A DNA stretch of 64,000 bases from Vibrio hippocampi (GCF_921292975.1 NZ_CAKLCM010000003.1:744001-808000), one strand, 5' to 3'; shown: positions 1 through 8,376, counted from the first letter of the stretch. Translations and numbers: made by a program. Notes: generated from the letters alone by a model not told the origin.

Positions 1-2
1 CC

Positions 3-875
3 ATCGTTGAAGAACGGAGTTACTCAGGCGCGGCTAAACGTCTTGGCATTAGCCAATCGGCGATTAGTCAAAGCGTCGCTAAATTGAAGATTTTGTTCAA
101 CGATAATCTTTTCATTCGAGAGAGCCATGGTATAAAACCCACACAATTTGCGCTTAATATCTATCCGGAATTATCCGCTGCGATTAATGCCATAAAATTG
201 ACCACCCCTGAGCATAATAAGTTTGAACCTCATACCAATAGTAAACAGTTTATTATTTCTTCTTTAAGTGTATTTGGTGGCGAAATATTGCCCAAACTGT
301 CTGCAGCGATACGTCAGCAAGCGCCCAATGTGTCAGTTAAAACGGAAGTTCGAGTCGATGACTCATCATTAATAGAGAACCTCCGTTCTCAGAAGTATGA
401 CTTACTGCTTGATGTCGATTACGGTCAACACCATCAACTCTGTGCGACCACAGTGATGGAAGAAGAGTTGTGTGTTGTTTGTTGTAATGATCACCCGCGA
501 CTTACTGGCAACACCATTAATGAACAGCAGTTTTTGCAAGAAAAGCATGTCGCGCATGTCAGTCCTAATCAGGAACAGGCATATTTGCTAGGTAAAGGAC
601 TCAATGCCGACAGTATTTTGAGAGAAAGAAGCATATTTTGGTATGCGAGTAACCTTTACGAGATGTTACCTATTATTGAACAAGGTGAATATATCGCCAT
701 ATTTCCAGTCAAACTCGCGCAGCGGTATATAAAATACTCACAAATCAAAATGCTTCGCAGCGATCTGTTTAAAGATAAATTGAATGTATCGATGTTCTGG
801 CACGCGACCAGAAATAATGATGCCGCTCATAAATGGTTTCGAGAACAAGTCGCAAGCGTAATGAAAAACCACTAA
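3..875 (+). CDS. LysR-family transcriptional regulator, 5' end cut off by the window
   Basis: The reading frame is open from base 3, so the gene begins upstream of the window. The first visible residues form the recognition half of a LysR winged helix-turn-helix (AAKRLGISQSAISQSVAKL). They are followed by a long substrate-binding domain of about 220 residues with the usual alternating hydrophobic pattern. About 290 codons are visible; LysR proteins usually run 290-330, so only the first 15-30 residues are missing. The effector and the targets cannot be told from sequence. It is followed by a 100-base gap and an unrecognised exported protein on the same strand, which may or may not be a target. 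Confidence 0.85.
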   Translation: MVEERSYSGAAKRLGISQSAISQSVAKLKILFNDNLFIRESHGIKPTQFALNIYPELSAAINAIKLTTPEHNKFEPHTNSKQFIISSLSVFGGEILPKLSAAIRQQAPNVSVKTEVRVDDSSLIENLRSQKYDLLLDVDYGQHHQLCATTVMEEELCVVCCNDHPRLTGNTINEQQFLQEKHVAHVSPNQEQAYLLGKGLNADSILRERSIFWYASNLYEMLPIIEQGEYIAIFPVKLAQRYIKYSQIKMLRSDLFKDKLNVSMFWHATRNNDAAHKWFREQVASVMKNH

Positions 876-975
876 ACCAATGATTTATATTGATGCATCC
901 CCCTAATGGGTGATGCGTCGCTAAAATAGATTTTGTAACTTAATTTGCAGTGTTTTTATCAAAATAGTTATCAAT

Positions 976-1920
976 ATGCATCTTGAGTCGAAGTCGGTAA
1001 AGACATACAGAAAAAGCCTTGCTTGGTTGGTCGTGTTTTCATTCAGTGTAATTGGCTTGGATCAATATCTATTTAGCCATCATTCTGGTGCGCAGTTCTC
1101 ACCATTGACGGCAGATCATGTGCAGCCTTATCTTGTCGATTGCCGTACCGATCCAAATAAGTTGACTGAAGTGCTAAAGCAAAGCGATGTGCCAGAGACG
1201 TTATACCTGAATGGCGTCTGTGAGGGGAGTTTCCATATTGATGGTAAAACGCTGACTCTGAATGGTGGAACATTGCGATCGGGAAATAGCGAAGCCGTTA
1301 TCGCTATTTCGGGTGGTGCTGCGGTTTCGATTAAAGATAGCGTGATTGAAAATAGCGCCATATCGGTGTCAAACTACAGCAAACTATCATTAAGCAGTGT
1401 GGTTTATTCCGAAGGAACCGATCGCTCAAAGCAGCCAAACTACAATTTGTTGGTCGACAATGCGGAAGTGGTTATTGCGGGTCGGGTTGATAAGTTAGCG
1501 CTGTTTGCCACCAATCGAGGCAGTATTACATTTGATAATACGGTAGAGGGTAAACCCAGTCGACTCTATCTCACAACTCAAAGCATTGTTGTTAATCAAA
1601 CGCCTAACTTAACGATTGATGAAAGTGTTTCCGTATTACTTAACTCTAGCCTTGCCGGCGGTAATCTCTATCTCAATCAACTACGCATAGAGGACCATTC
1701 GACGGTTAAAGTGGATGAGTTGTTGGTGACGGGTTACCTAGAGATAAACAGCGACTCGTTATTGCATACTCGCCATTTGCTTCATACCGCACAACTTAGC
1801 TGCCATGGCTCTCACATCGCCCATGAAGATCGCGTCTTAGTCGCTCGACAACCTAAAGACGAGTATAGTGCTGATGACTGTCAGATCTACCATCTTGTCA
1901 CTCGAGATAGTCAACCGTGA
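976..1920 (+). CDS. Unrecognised exported or membrane-anchored protein, beta-helix-like
   Basis: I do not recognise this 314-residue protein. Residues about 15-33 form one hydrophobic segment after a basic N-terminus, consistent with a signal anchor or uncleaved signal peptide. The rest is rich in Val, Ser, Asn and Leu in short repeating strands (for example LTLNGGTLRSGNSEAVIAIS and LSLSSVVYSEG). That resembles a right-handed parallel beta-helix as seen in pectate-lyase-like or adhesin proteins. Cys residues occur near the start of the exported part (VDCRTD, NGVCEG) and near the end, so disulfides are possible. No clear Shine-Dalgarno precedes the ATG; a repeated TTATCA lies just upstream. 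Function is unknown. Confidence 0.6.
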   Translation: MHLESKSVKTYRKSLAWLVVFSFSVIGLDQYLFSHHSGAQFSPLTADHVQPYLVDCRTDPNKLTEVLKQSDVPETLYLNGVCEGSFHIDGKTLTLNGGTLRSGNSEAVIAISGGAAVSIKDSVIENSAISVSNYSKLSLSSVVYSEGTDRSKQPNYNLLVDNAEVVIAGRVDKLALFATNRGSITFDNTVEGKPSRLYLTTQSIVVNQTPNLTIDESVSVLLNSSLAGGNLYLNQLRIEDHSTVKVDELLVTGYLEINSDSLLHTRHLLHTAQLSCHGSHIAHEDRVLVARQPKDEYSADDCQIYHLVTRDSQP

Positions 1921-1957
1921 AGCTTTTAGTCTGTGTATTTTTTCGTCTTGAATTAGT

Positions 1958-2037
1958 TCACAAAACTATTCAGTCACAAAACTATTCAGTCACAAAGGTC
2001 TACAATCACAAAGCTCTCCAATCACAAAACCGTTCGC
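1958..2037. repeat. Five 16-bp degenerate tandem repeats
   Basis: Units start at 1958, 1974, 1990, 2006 and 2022. The first two are identical (TCACAAAACTATTCAG). The next three keep TCACAAA and drift afterwards. The array begins 38 bases after the stop of the beta-helix-like gene. The rest of the 385-base gap up to fabH (1921-2305) shows no gene. Confidence 0.85.
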
Positions 2038-2305
2038 CCATAAAGTTATTTGTAGATTAAAGCCATGCGTAGCTAACGCTGTTGGTCGATAAAGCGACTA
2101 TTAGCGAGAGCCATTTATCAATATAGCGGTAAAGTCACAGCCTTAGATTAGTATTCGCTGTGGCGCTAGCATCTTACCTCCACTTGGGTATACTCATTAC
2201 GCAATTTAATTAAAAACCATTGGCAAGCAAGGAATTAGCACCTGACACGCGGTCTGTTTGGACTACAGTTAATAGAATGGTTTATTAGAATAATAAAGGT
2301 CTGTA

Positions 2306-3394
2306 ATGAATAGTTTTTATGCCGAAGTGACCGGATGGGGGAAATGTTTACCTCCATCCATCTTATCGAACCATGATCTCACGACTATCATGGATACCTC
2401 TGACGAATGGATCCGAACCCGCACTGGGATTGAGAATCGTCGTATTAGTCATGTGAATACCTCTGAAATGGCGACTGTAGCGGCTAAACATGCAATGGCT
2501 TGTGCTGGAATCGACGCAAGCGAAGTTGACCTAATCATTGTCGCAACCTGCTCGCCTGACTCACTGATTCCAAATACCGCATCTAAGGTACAACAAAACA
2601 TTGGGGCACCATCGTGCGCCGCGTTTGATCTCAATGCCGCCTGTACGGGATTTGTTTATGGTTTAGAAACCGCAACTCGCCTGATTCAATCGGGCAACTA
2701 CCGACATGCGATTGTTATTGGGGCAGAGCGGTTATCGTTCTTCCTTGATTGGAGTGAGCGCGATACAGCAGTACTTTTCGGTGATGGGGCGGGGGCCGTC
2801 GTGCTTAGTAAAACCGAGCGTCAAGTCGGGCTGCAAAACGCACAGTTGGGCTGTGACGCGAAAGGACGAGATATCTTAGCGGTGCCAAAGTTTGGTACTG
2901 CCATGGATCGATTTGCTGCCGACAATGGCTATTTTGAGTTCGATTTTGTCGGCAAAGAGATTTTTAAAAGAGCGGTTCGAGGTATGGGAGCGGCGGCAAG
3001 CACAGTGCTCGCGAGATCTGATCTCACCACAGATCAAATTGATCTTGTTATTCCTCATCAAGCTAACATTCGGATTATCCAAACACTGTGCGATCTCTCT
3101 GGAATTGACCGTGAAAAAGCGTTTGTGAATATCCAACATTATGGCAATACCTCTGCGGCGACGGTGCCAATCGCCCTCTGTGAAGCGGCAGAGTCAGGCG
3201 CGATAAAACCTAATAGCCATCTTTTGCTTGCTGCATTTGGTGCCGGTCTTACTTGGGGCGCAGGTCATCTTGTTTGGGGGCAACGTGTCACGCCACAAGG
3301 GCTAAGTGATGCAAAGTTGCCTGAGACCGATCTTACTGCACTGGAACTGATGGCGGATGCCATCCAACATTGTAAAAATAAGCCTCAAGCCTAA
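2306..3394 (+). CDS. fabH2: 3-oxoacyl-ACP synthase III (second FabH)
   Basis: A beta-ketoacyl-ACP synthase III of 362 residues. This family condenses an acyl-CoA starter with malonyl-ACP to begin fatty-acid or related chains in the cytoplasm. The catalytic triad is visible: Cys113 in NAACTGF, His251 in IPHQANIRI and Asn281 in [10 protein letters not shown]. The N-terminal TRTGIENRR motif is typical of the family. It is longer than E. coli FabH (317), with extra C-terminal sequence, and matches the length I recall for the chromosome II copy of V. cholerae. It stands alone, not in a fab operon, so it is probably an accessory enzyme with a different starter preference. The stop is followed by a strong terminator. 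Confidence 0.9.
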   Translation: MNSFYAEVTGWGKCLPPSILSNHDLTTIMDTSDEWIRTRTGIENRRISHVNTSEMATVAAKHAMACAGIDASEVDLIIVATCSPDSLIPNTASKVQQNIGAPSCAAFDLNAACTGFVYGLETATRLIQSGNYRHAIVIGAERLSFFLDWSERDTAVLFGDGAGAVVLSKTERQVGLQNAQLGCDAKGRDILAVPKFGTAMDRFAADNGYFEFDFVGKEIFKRAVRGMGAAASTVLARSDLTTDQIDLVIPHQANIRIIQTLCDLSGIDREKAFVNIQHYGNTSAATVPIALCEAAESGAIKPNSHLLLAAFGAGLTWGAGHLVWGQRVTPQGLSDAKLPETDLTALELMADAIQHCKNKPQA

Positions 3395-3418
3395 TTGATT
3401 TGTAATTTGATTTTGTCC

Positions 3419-3448
3419 ACAGGTCAGTGTTTAACACTGACCTGTTTT
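3419..3448 (+). terminator. Intrinsic terminator after fabH2
   Basis: An 11-bp perfect stem (ACAGGTCAGTG at 3419-3429 with CACTGACCTGT at 3435-3445) has a 5-base loop and is followed by TTTT. It lies 25 bases after the fabH2 stop. Confidence 0.85.
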
Positions 3449-3528
3449 GCATTTAGGCGATGCTTTTCACCGTCAATATAGTTATCGCTAATTTGAATCA
3501 AGCTAAATTTGAAATTACTAATTAAGTA

Positions 3529-3556
3529 TTGACTAATATACGAGAGCCAATACACT
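3529..3556 (+). promoter_or_regulatory. Predicted sigma-70 promoter of the ArsR/YeeE operon
   Basis: TTGACT (3529-3534) and TACACT (3551-3556) are spaced by 16 bases, which predicts a start near 3563. Two ATTTGAA heptamers lie upstream (3491-3497 and 3507-3513). Three copies of the reverse complement TTCAAAT lie downstream in the tandem repeats. Found by eye. Confidence 0.5.
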
Positions 3557-3560
3557 ATAA

Positions 3561-3611
3561 CTAAGTTCAAATTTTTACTAAGTTCAAATTTTTACTAAGT
3601 TCAAATTTTAA
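3561..3611. repeat. Three 17-bp tandem repeats forming the operon leader
   Basis: Three head-to-tail copies of CTAAGTTCAAATTTTTA start at 3561, 3578 and 3595, the last with one difference near its end. They fill the space between the predicted -10 box and the ribosome-binding region of the ArsR gene, so they could be operators or a spacer array. Confidence 0.9.
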
Positions 3612-3624
3612 AGATAGGGTGCTT

Positions 3625-3930
3625 ATGTCCATTGAAGCTATGAGGCAACGTGTCGGTGATGTCTCTGAAACACTGAAAGTCATGTCTCATCCAGATAGGT
3701 TGTTGGTATTGTGCCAATTGGTGGAAGGTGAAGTGGGAGCGGGCGTACTGCAAGCTAACTCTCAGTTGAGTCAGTCGGCTTTCTCACAGCACTTGACCGT
3801 TCTAAAGAAAGCCAATTTAGTGTCAGTACGCAAGCAATCACAAAATGTTTACTACTCGCTCAGTGATCCGAAAGTAAAGTCACTGATTCATCATTTGCAC
3901 AGCGTATTTTGTGATGAGGAGTCATCATAA
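3625..3930 (+). CDS. ArsR-family regulator of the BigR/SqrR/HlyU persulfide-sensor type
   Basis: A 101-residue ArsR/SmtB winged-helix repressor. The recognition region QLSQSAFSQHLTVLKKANLV and the wing VRKQSQNVYYSLSD are clear. Two cysteines, C30 (LLVLCQL) and C96 (HSVFCDEE), lie 66 residues apart. That is the spacing of the redox pair in BigR, SqrR and HlyU, which sense reactive sulfur by forming a disulfide or polysulfide link. The start is placed at the ATG at 3625 because GATAGGG lies at a good distance; an in-frame GTG at 3619 is less likely. The stop overlaps the start of the next gene by one base (TAATG). The gene very likely controls the transporter it is cotranscribed with. Confidence 0.85.
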   Translation: MSIEAMRQRVGDVSETLKVMSHPDRLLVLCQLVEGEVGAGVLQANSQLSQSAFSQHLTVLKKANLVSVRKQSQNVYYSLSDPKVKSLIHHLHSVFCDEESS

Positions 3931-4337
3931 TGGCGTTTCCTTGGCTATCTCTTATCGGCGGCATGCTATTGGGTGTGTCCGCATCTTTGTTACTGTTGTT
4001 TAACGGTAAAGTTGCTGGTATCAGCGGTATTGTATCCGGCACGTTCTTTAGTTCTGATAGAGGTTGGCGCGTGATATTCCTGTTAGGCATGGTGCTCGGT
4101 GGGTTTGTTGCCTCGCACTGGATAGACATATCAGCGATCAACATGGTGACATCACCAATAATGATCATCTTCGCTGGCTTACTCGTTGGGCTGGGGACAT
4201 CGCTGGGCAATGGTTGCACTAGCGGTCACGGTATCTGTGGCATGGGACGTTTATCGATACGCTCGATTGCTGCGACTTGCGTGTTTATGTTGGTCGCAAT
4301 GCTAACGACTTTTGTTAGCCTTCACCTTTTCGGATAA
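3930..4337 (+). CDS. YeeE/YedE-family sulfur transporter subunit, first half
   Basis: A 135-residue membrane protein with about four hydrophobic helices. It carries the family signature GNGCTSGHGICGMGRLS, in which the conserved Cys is thought to relay thiosulfate or a persulfide through the YeeE/YedE channel. It corresponds to one half of the fused E. coli transporter and needs the next gene as partner, as in paired PmpA/PmpB systems. It starts in the stop codon of the ArsR gene (translational coupling). The exact sulfur substrate cannot be read from sequence. Confidence 0.85.
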   Translation: MAFPWLSLIGGMLLGVSASLLLLFNGKVAGISGIVSGTFFSSDRGWRVIFLLGMVLGGFVASHWIDISAINMVTSPIMIIFAGLLVGLGTSLGNGCTSGHGICGMGRLSIRSIAATCVFMLVAMLTTFVSLHLFG

Positions 4338-4349
4338 GCGGAGTTGATC

Positions 4350-4769
4350 ATGAATATTATCGCTTTTATTAGTGGCTTGCTGTTTGGGATCGGCATGATT
4401 GTATCCGGCATGTCTAATCCTGAAAATGTTATTGCTTTTCTTGATGTTGCAGGAGACTGGCGCATCGATCTCGCCTTTGTGATGGGCGGAGCCTTGTTGG
4501 TTTTCGCTCCGGTCTATTGGTTTGTTATAGCAAAACGTCACAAGCCCATCATTGCCAATAGCTTTAGCCTCGCCGCAAAAACGCTGATTGATCGTCAGTT
4601 GATTATCGGCGCTTCGCTGTTTGGTATTGGCTGGGGAATCGCAGGCATTTGTCCAGGTCCGGCTATCGCTTCTATGTCGCTAGGCTCTTGGGAAATCTTT
4701 GCTTTTATTGCTGCCATGTTGTTGGGAATGAAACTAGCGAAACTAGTCCAGCCGCGGATTTCCTCTTAG
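4350..4769 (+). CDS. YeeE/YedE-family sulfur transporter subunit, second half
   Basis: A 139-residue membrane protein (DUF6691-like) with about four helices. It has a second Cys motif, GIAGICPGPAIASMS, matching the other half of the YeeE/YedE fold. It follows the first half by 12 bases. The start is set at the ATG at 4350, preceded by AGCGGAG; a TTG six bases earlier is unlikely. Together the two genes should form one channel for thiosulfate, sulfide or persulfide sulfur, placed under the preceding ArsR repressor. No clear terminator follows. The 107-base gap to the convergent nuclease gene holds two copies of CCTTGCAA. Confidence 0.8.
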   Translation: MNIIAFISGLLFGIGMIVSGMSNPENVIAFLDVAGDWRIDLAFVMGGALLVFAPVYWFVIAKRHKPIIANSFSLAAKTLIDRQLIIGASLFGIGWGIAGICPGPAIASMSLGSWEIFAFIAAMLLGMKLAKLVQPRISS

Positions 4770-4876
4770 CGCCTATTTTTGCACTGAGTCCCCTTGCAAA
4801 AAACCACCTTGCAAGAAAAATAAACACTCAGCAAAAAGCCATCTAACATCAAGTCATCTGGTGTTGACCTGTTATA

Positions 4877-5770
4877 TCAATGAAGTTCTATGTAGACAGG
4901 GCAGTGATCGCTTAATTGATGATTCAATACCTGTTTCGTCGGGTAAACCCACTGCTTTGCCTTGCTTGCGCTTAGTGAAGGGCTGATTAGAATGTGATCA
5001 ATTAATGAGCGAAACTGATGTGTCTTGTTTGGGTTGTTTCTAGAGCGGACTTTACAATCCGCTCGAGTATCGCGCGTAGTCAAAGTCGGCTGCTGCGTTA
5101 ACCCATCCACTAAATCTTTCCATAACCAGTCGCCTTTAAACGCGAGATTATGATTAAAATCACCTAGCATAACGTAAGCTTCCCCCGCTTGGACACGCTG
5201 CTGTAACCAATCACTCAGCACTCTACCTTGTTGTTTTAATTGGCGGCAATTGCGATTAGAACCAGAATACTTACCGGCGCAGCCCGCTTTTAAATGCACG
5301 CTGAGCAATTGAATAGTTTGCTTGCCATCATTGAGTGCTACATGAGTGGCGAACCTAAGCCGACTGTCTGGCGTCAATGCAAGGTCTTTGTGGTCAGTGA
5401 CATTGTAACGTTTTTTGATGGCAAAGCCTGTGTATTGGTTGATACCGTTAAATTGCAACGCGCGATTATTAGGCTGGGCGCGGTCAGAGAGATAGATTTG
5501 ATAATCACCCCCCACAACCGCCTGAATTGCTTCGAGACTATCGACTTCTTGAAATGCTAATACATCGGGTGACATTTGTTCAAACGTGTCACGCAACAGC
5601 AAGAAATCGTTTTGCTCGCGTAGGCTTTGTGGATATCTAGTATCTCCATTGATGGTCAACCACTCTATATTCCACGATGCAAGGGTAAGAGCGAAAATAT
5701 TGGGGCTAAATGTCGTTATAGCAAAAACGATACTCAACACCCTTTTGTAATAGCTGATAGTTCTATTCAT
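4877..5770 (-). CDS. Exported endonuclease/exonuclease/phosphatase-family protein
   Basis: A 297-residue protein of the EEP (DNase I-like) superfamily. Visible signature pieces are ASWNIEWL (metal-site Asn), AFQEVDS (metal-ligand Glu), SVHLKAGC (catalytic His), LGDFNHN (Asp/Asn) and LSDHCPVY (catalytic His near the end). A signal peptide spans about residues 1-27 (MNRTISYYKRVLSIVFAITT...IFA), so it should act in the periplasm or outside the cell. The start is placed at the ATG at 5770, which gives the signal peptide and has GAAAG upstream; a longer frame from a TTG is rejected. Substrate (nucleic acid or phosphoester) is not resolved. Confidence 0.8.
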   Translation of the reverse strand: MNRTISYYKRVLSIVFAITTFSPNIFALTLASWNIEWLTINGDTRYPQSLREQNDFLLLRDTFEQMSPDVLAFQEVDSLEAIQAVVGGDYQIYLSDRAQPNNRALQFNGINQYTGFAIKKRYNVTDHKDLALTPDSRLRFATHVALNDGKQTIQLLSVHLKAGCAGKYSGSNRNCRQLKQQGRVLSDWLQQRVQAGEAYVMLGDFNHNLAFKGDWLWKDLVDGLTQQPTLTTRDTRADCKVRSRNNPNKTHQFRSLIDHILISPSLSASKAKQWVYPTKQVLNHQLSDHCPVYIELH

Positions 5771-5930
5771 AATGCTTTCAATTTTTGAAATTGGCGTTGA
5801 GCCAATGTGCCGCAAGCCTTGGCAAAATTGCAACTAAAAATCACAAAATTCTAGGTGAATTTAGTTTTTTTTTGCATAGCGAGATCTTCTTCATTAGATC
5901 GATTTCTTCTTACTCAGGAACCGTGTTTTA

Positions 5931-5944
5931 TTGATCTAAATCAA
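5931..5944 (+). promoter_or_regulatory. FNR box upstream of nrdD
   Basis: TTGATCTAAATCAA matches the FNR consensus TTGAT-N4-ATCAA at every fixed position. It lies 124 bases before the nrdD start and suits oxygen-dependent activation of the class III reductase. Confidence 0.75.
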
Positions 5945-5977
5945 TGCTGTTGATTGGTGCTTTGAAGTTTAATACGC

Positions 5978-5991
5978 CACAATATATTGTG
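5978..5991 (+). promoter_or_regulatory. NrdR box 1
   Basis: CACAATATATTGTG is a perfect 14-bp palindrome that matches the NrdR box (ACACNATATATNGTGT-like). Confidence 0.75.
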
Positions 5992-6010
5992 TCAGCATAA
6001 CAAATAAAAG

Positions 6011-6023
6011 CCCTATATAGTGT
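6011..6023 (+). promoter_or_regulatory. NrdR box 2
   Basis: CCCTATATAGTGT is a degenerate NrdR half-palindrome. Its TATATAGTGT core is displaced 31 bases from the matching core of box 1, about three helical turns, as is usual for paired NrdR sites. Confidence 0.65.
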
Positions 6024-6067
6024 ATGTGTGGATAAGTCTGTGCGTATTCTAGGGGTAAGGAGAAAGG

Positions 6068-8188
6068 GTGAAAACAGTCGTAATCAAGAGAGATGGCTCT
6101 CGCGCTCCGTTTACCAAGGATCGTATCGAAGCGGCGGTCGTTAGTGCAGCAGAGCATTCAGACCAAGAACTGATCAATTATGCTAAAACTGTTGCTGTAG
6201 CGGTCGAGCTAAAGCTAGAGGATTGCGAAAATGTCGATATTCAAGAAATCCAAACATTAGTAGAAAACGAATTGATGCAGGGTCCATTCAAGCACCTTGC
6301 TCGTTCTTATATTGAATATCGTCATGACAGAGACATTGCTCGTGAAAAGAAAAGCGCTCTAACCAAAGAGATTGAGGGCTTAATTGAAGAGAGCAATGCC
6401 GATCTGTTAAACGAAAACGCGAACAAAGATGGCAAGGTTATTCCGACTCAACGTGACCTGCTAGCGGGTATCGTCGCGAAACATTACGCGAAAACTCGTA
6501 TTCTGCCACGCGATATCGTTAAAGCGCATGAAGAAGGTGATATTCACTATCACGATCTCGATTATGCGCCTTTCTTCCCGATGTTTAACTGTATGCTTAT
6601 CGATCTTAAAGGCATGCTGACGCACGGCTTTAAGATGGGTAATGCGGAGATTGATACACCAAAATCAATTTCAACGGCGACAGCAGTCACTGCGCAAATT
6701 ATTGCACAGGTAGCAAGCCATATTTATGGCGGCACGACCATTAACCGTATTGATGAAGTTCTAGCGCCTTACGTGCAATCGAGCTATCTAAAACATTTAG
6801 AGATCGCTAAAGAGTGGGATATCCCAAATCCTGAAGCATTCGCTACGGCTCGCACAGAGAAAGAGTGTTATGACGCGTTCCAATCTCTCGAGTATGAAGT
6901 CAATACGCTGCATACCGCTAACGGTCAGACGCCTTTCGTCACTTTTGGTTTTGGTCTAGGTACAAGCTGGGAATCGAAATTAATTCAACAGTCGATTCTG
7001 AAAAACCGTATTGCAGGCTTAGGCAAAAATGCCAAAACAGCGGTGTTCCCTAAACTGGTATTCGCAATTAAAGATGGTTTAAACCACAAGCCAAGCGATG
7101 CGAACTACGATGTTAAGCAACTGGCTCTAGAGTGTGCATCTAAGCGTATGTACCCAGATATCCTCAACTACGACAAAGTTGTCGAGGTCACGGGTTCATT
7201 TAAGACGCCGATGGGCTGCCGTAGCTTCTTAAACACTTATGAAGAAAATGGCGAATTGCAGCATGAAGGTCGCAACAACTTAGGTGTTGTTAGCTTGAAC
7301 CTGCCGCGCATCGCTATCAAAGCTCAGGGTGACATTAGCAAGTTTTATGAATTGCTTGACGATAGATTGAAGCTCGCTCGTCGTGCACTAGAAACACGTA
7401 TTAGCCGCCTAGAAAAAGTGAAAGCTCGTGTTGCGCCGATTCTTTATATGGAAGGTGCGTGTGGTGTTCGTCTTAAAGCGGACGACTCGATTGCTCCAAT
7501 CTTTAAGAATGGTCGTGCGTCAATTTCACTGGGTTATATCGGTATCCATGAAACCATGACGGCACTGTTTGGCACAGAAACACACATGTACGATGATGGT
7601 AAGCTACGCGATATGGGTATCGACATCATCAAACATATGAAAGAAACCGTCAATCGCTGGGCAGAAGAGACCGGCTATGCGTTTAGTTTGTATGGTACGC
7701 CAAGTGAAAACTTGTGCAGTCGTTTCTGCCAAATTGACACCAGAGAGTTTGGTGTTATTGATGGGGTGACTGACAAAGGTTATTACACCAATAGTTTCCA
7801 TCTTGATGTACAGAAGAAAGTAAACCCTTATGACAAGATAGATTTCGAGATGCCATATCCAGAAATCACGTCGGGTGGCTTTATCTGTTATGGTGAGTTC
7901 CCTAACATGCAACGCAATATCGAAGCACTAGAGAACGTCTGGGATTACAGCTACACTCGCGTGCCATATTATGGGACTAACACACCAATTGATGAGTGTT
8001 ATGAATGTGGCTTTACCGGTGAATTTGATTGTACCAGTAAGGGCTTTACCTGTCCGAAATGTGGCAACCATGACTCAACTCGCGTGTCGGTAACACGACG
8101 TGTTTGCGGATACCTTGGCAGCCCAGATGCAAGACCATTCAACTTCGGTAAGCAAGAAGAAGTGATACGTCGCGTTAAGCATTTATAA
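6068..8188 (+). CDS. nrdD: Anaerobic (class III) ribonucleoside-triphosphate reductase
   Basis: NrdD reduces ribonucleoside triphosphates to deoxyribonucleotides without oxygen, using a glycyl radical installed by NrdG. The 706-residue protein has an N-terminal ATP-cone (about residues 3-95), the ten-stranded barrel, a C-terminal zinc site (CYEC...CPKC) and the radical glycine at G681 in VCGYLGSP. The GTG at 6068 is chosen because TAAGGAG precedes it. Upstream lie a perfect FNR box and two NrdR boxes, indicating induction without oxygen and repression by NrdR. nrdG follows after 188 bases that contain a tandem repeat. Confidence 0.97.
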   Translation: MKTVVIKRDGSRAPFTKDRIEAAVVSAAEHSDQELINYAKTVAVAVELKLEDCENVDIQEIQTLVENELMQGPFKHLARSYIEYRHDRDIAREKKSALTKEIEGLIEESNADLLNENANKDGKVIPTQRDLLAGIVAKHYAKTRILPRDIVKAHEEGDIHYHDLDYAPFFPMFNCMLIDLKGMLTHGFKMGNAEIDTPKSISTATAVTAQIIAQVASHIYGGTTINRIDEVLAPYVQSSYLKHLEIAKEWDIPNPEAFATARTEKECYDAFQSLEYEVNTLHTANGQTPFVTFGFGLGTSWESKLIQQSILKNRIAGLGKNAKTAVFPKLVFAIKDGLNHKPSDANYDVKQLALECASKRMYPDILNYDKVVEVTGSFKTPMGCRSFLNTYEENGELQHEGRNNLGVVSLNLPRIAIKAQGDISKFYELLDDRLKLARRALETRISRLEKVKARVAPILYMEGACGVRLKADDSIAPIFKNGRASISLGYIGIHETMTALFGTETHMYDDGKLRDMGIDIIKHMKETVNRWAEETGYAFSLYGTPSENLCSRFCQIDTREFGVIDGVTDKGYYTNSFHLDVQKKVNPYDKIDFEMPYPEITSGGFICYGEFPNMQRNIEALENVWDYSYTRVPYYGTNTPIDECYECGFTGEFDCTSKGFTCPKCGNHDSTRVSVTRRVCGYLGSPDARPFNFGKQEEVIRRVKHL

Positions 8189-8241
8189 TCGACAAGCATT
8201 TGTGATCGACAAGCATTTATAATTGATAAGCACTTATCATC
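8174..8241. repeat. Four 17-bp degenerate tandem repeats across the nrdD stop
   Basis: Units start at 8174, 8191, 8208 and 8225, with the shared core AAGCATTTAT or a close variant (unit 3 GACAAGCATTTATAATT). The first unit contains the last codons and stop of nrdD, so the array appears to have grown out of the gene's 3' end into the nrdD-nrdG spacer. Confidence 0.85.
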
Positions 8242-8376
8242 AACGACTCGGTTTCGTTGCAAATCAGGGATTGAGCTAAAATTAGGCTCGATCCCTTTTT
8301 TATTGAACATGGCTCTCTAACAAGCCAAATCCAATACCTTGAAGAACAGCGCCTTGGAAAAATAGCAGAGTAAAAT

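Noticed and set aside
5927..5948. LuxR/HapR-type operator upstream of nrdD
   Set aside because: The half sites resemble it loosely, but the stretch is an exact FNR box and the nrd context explains it.
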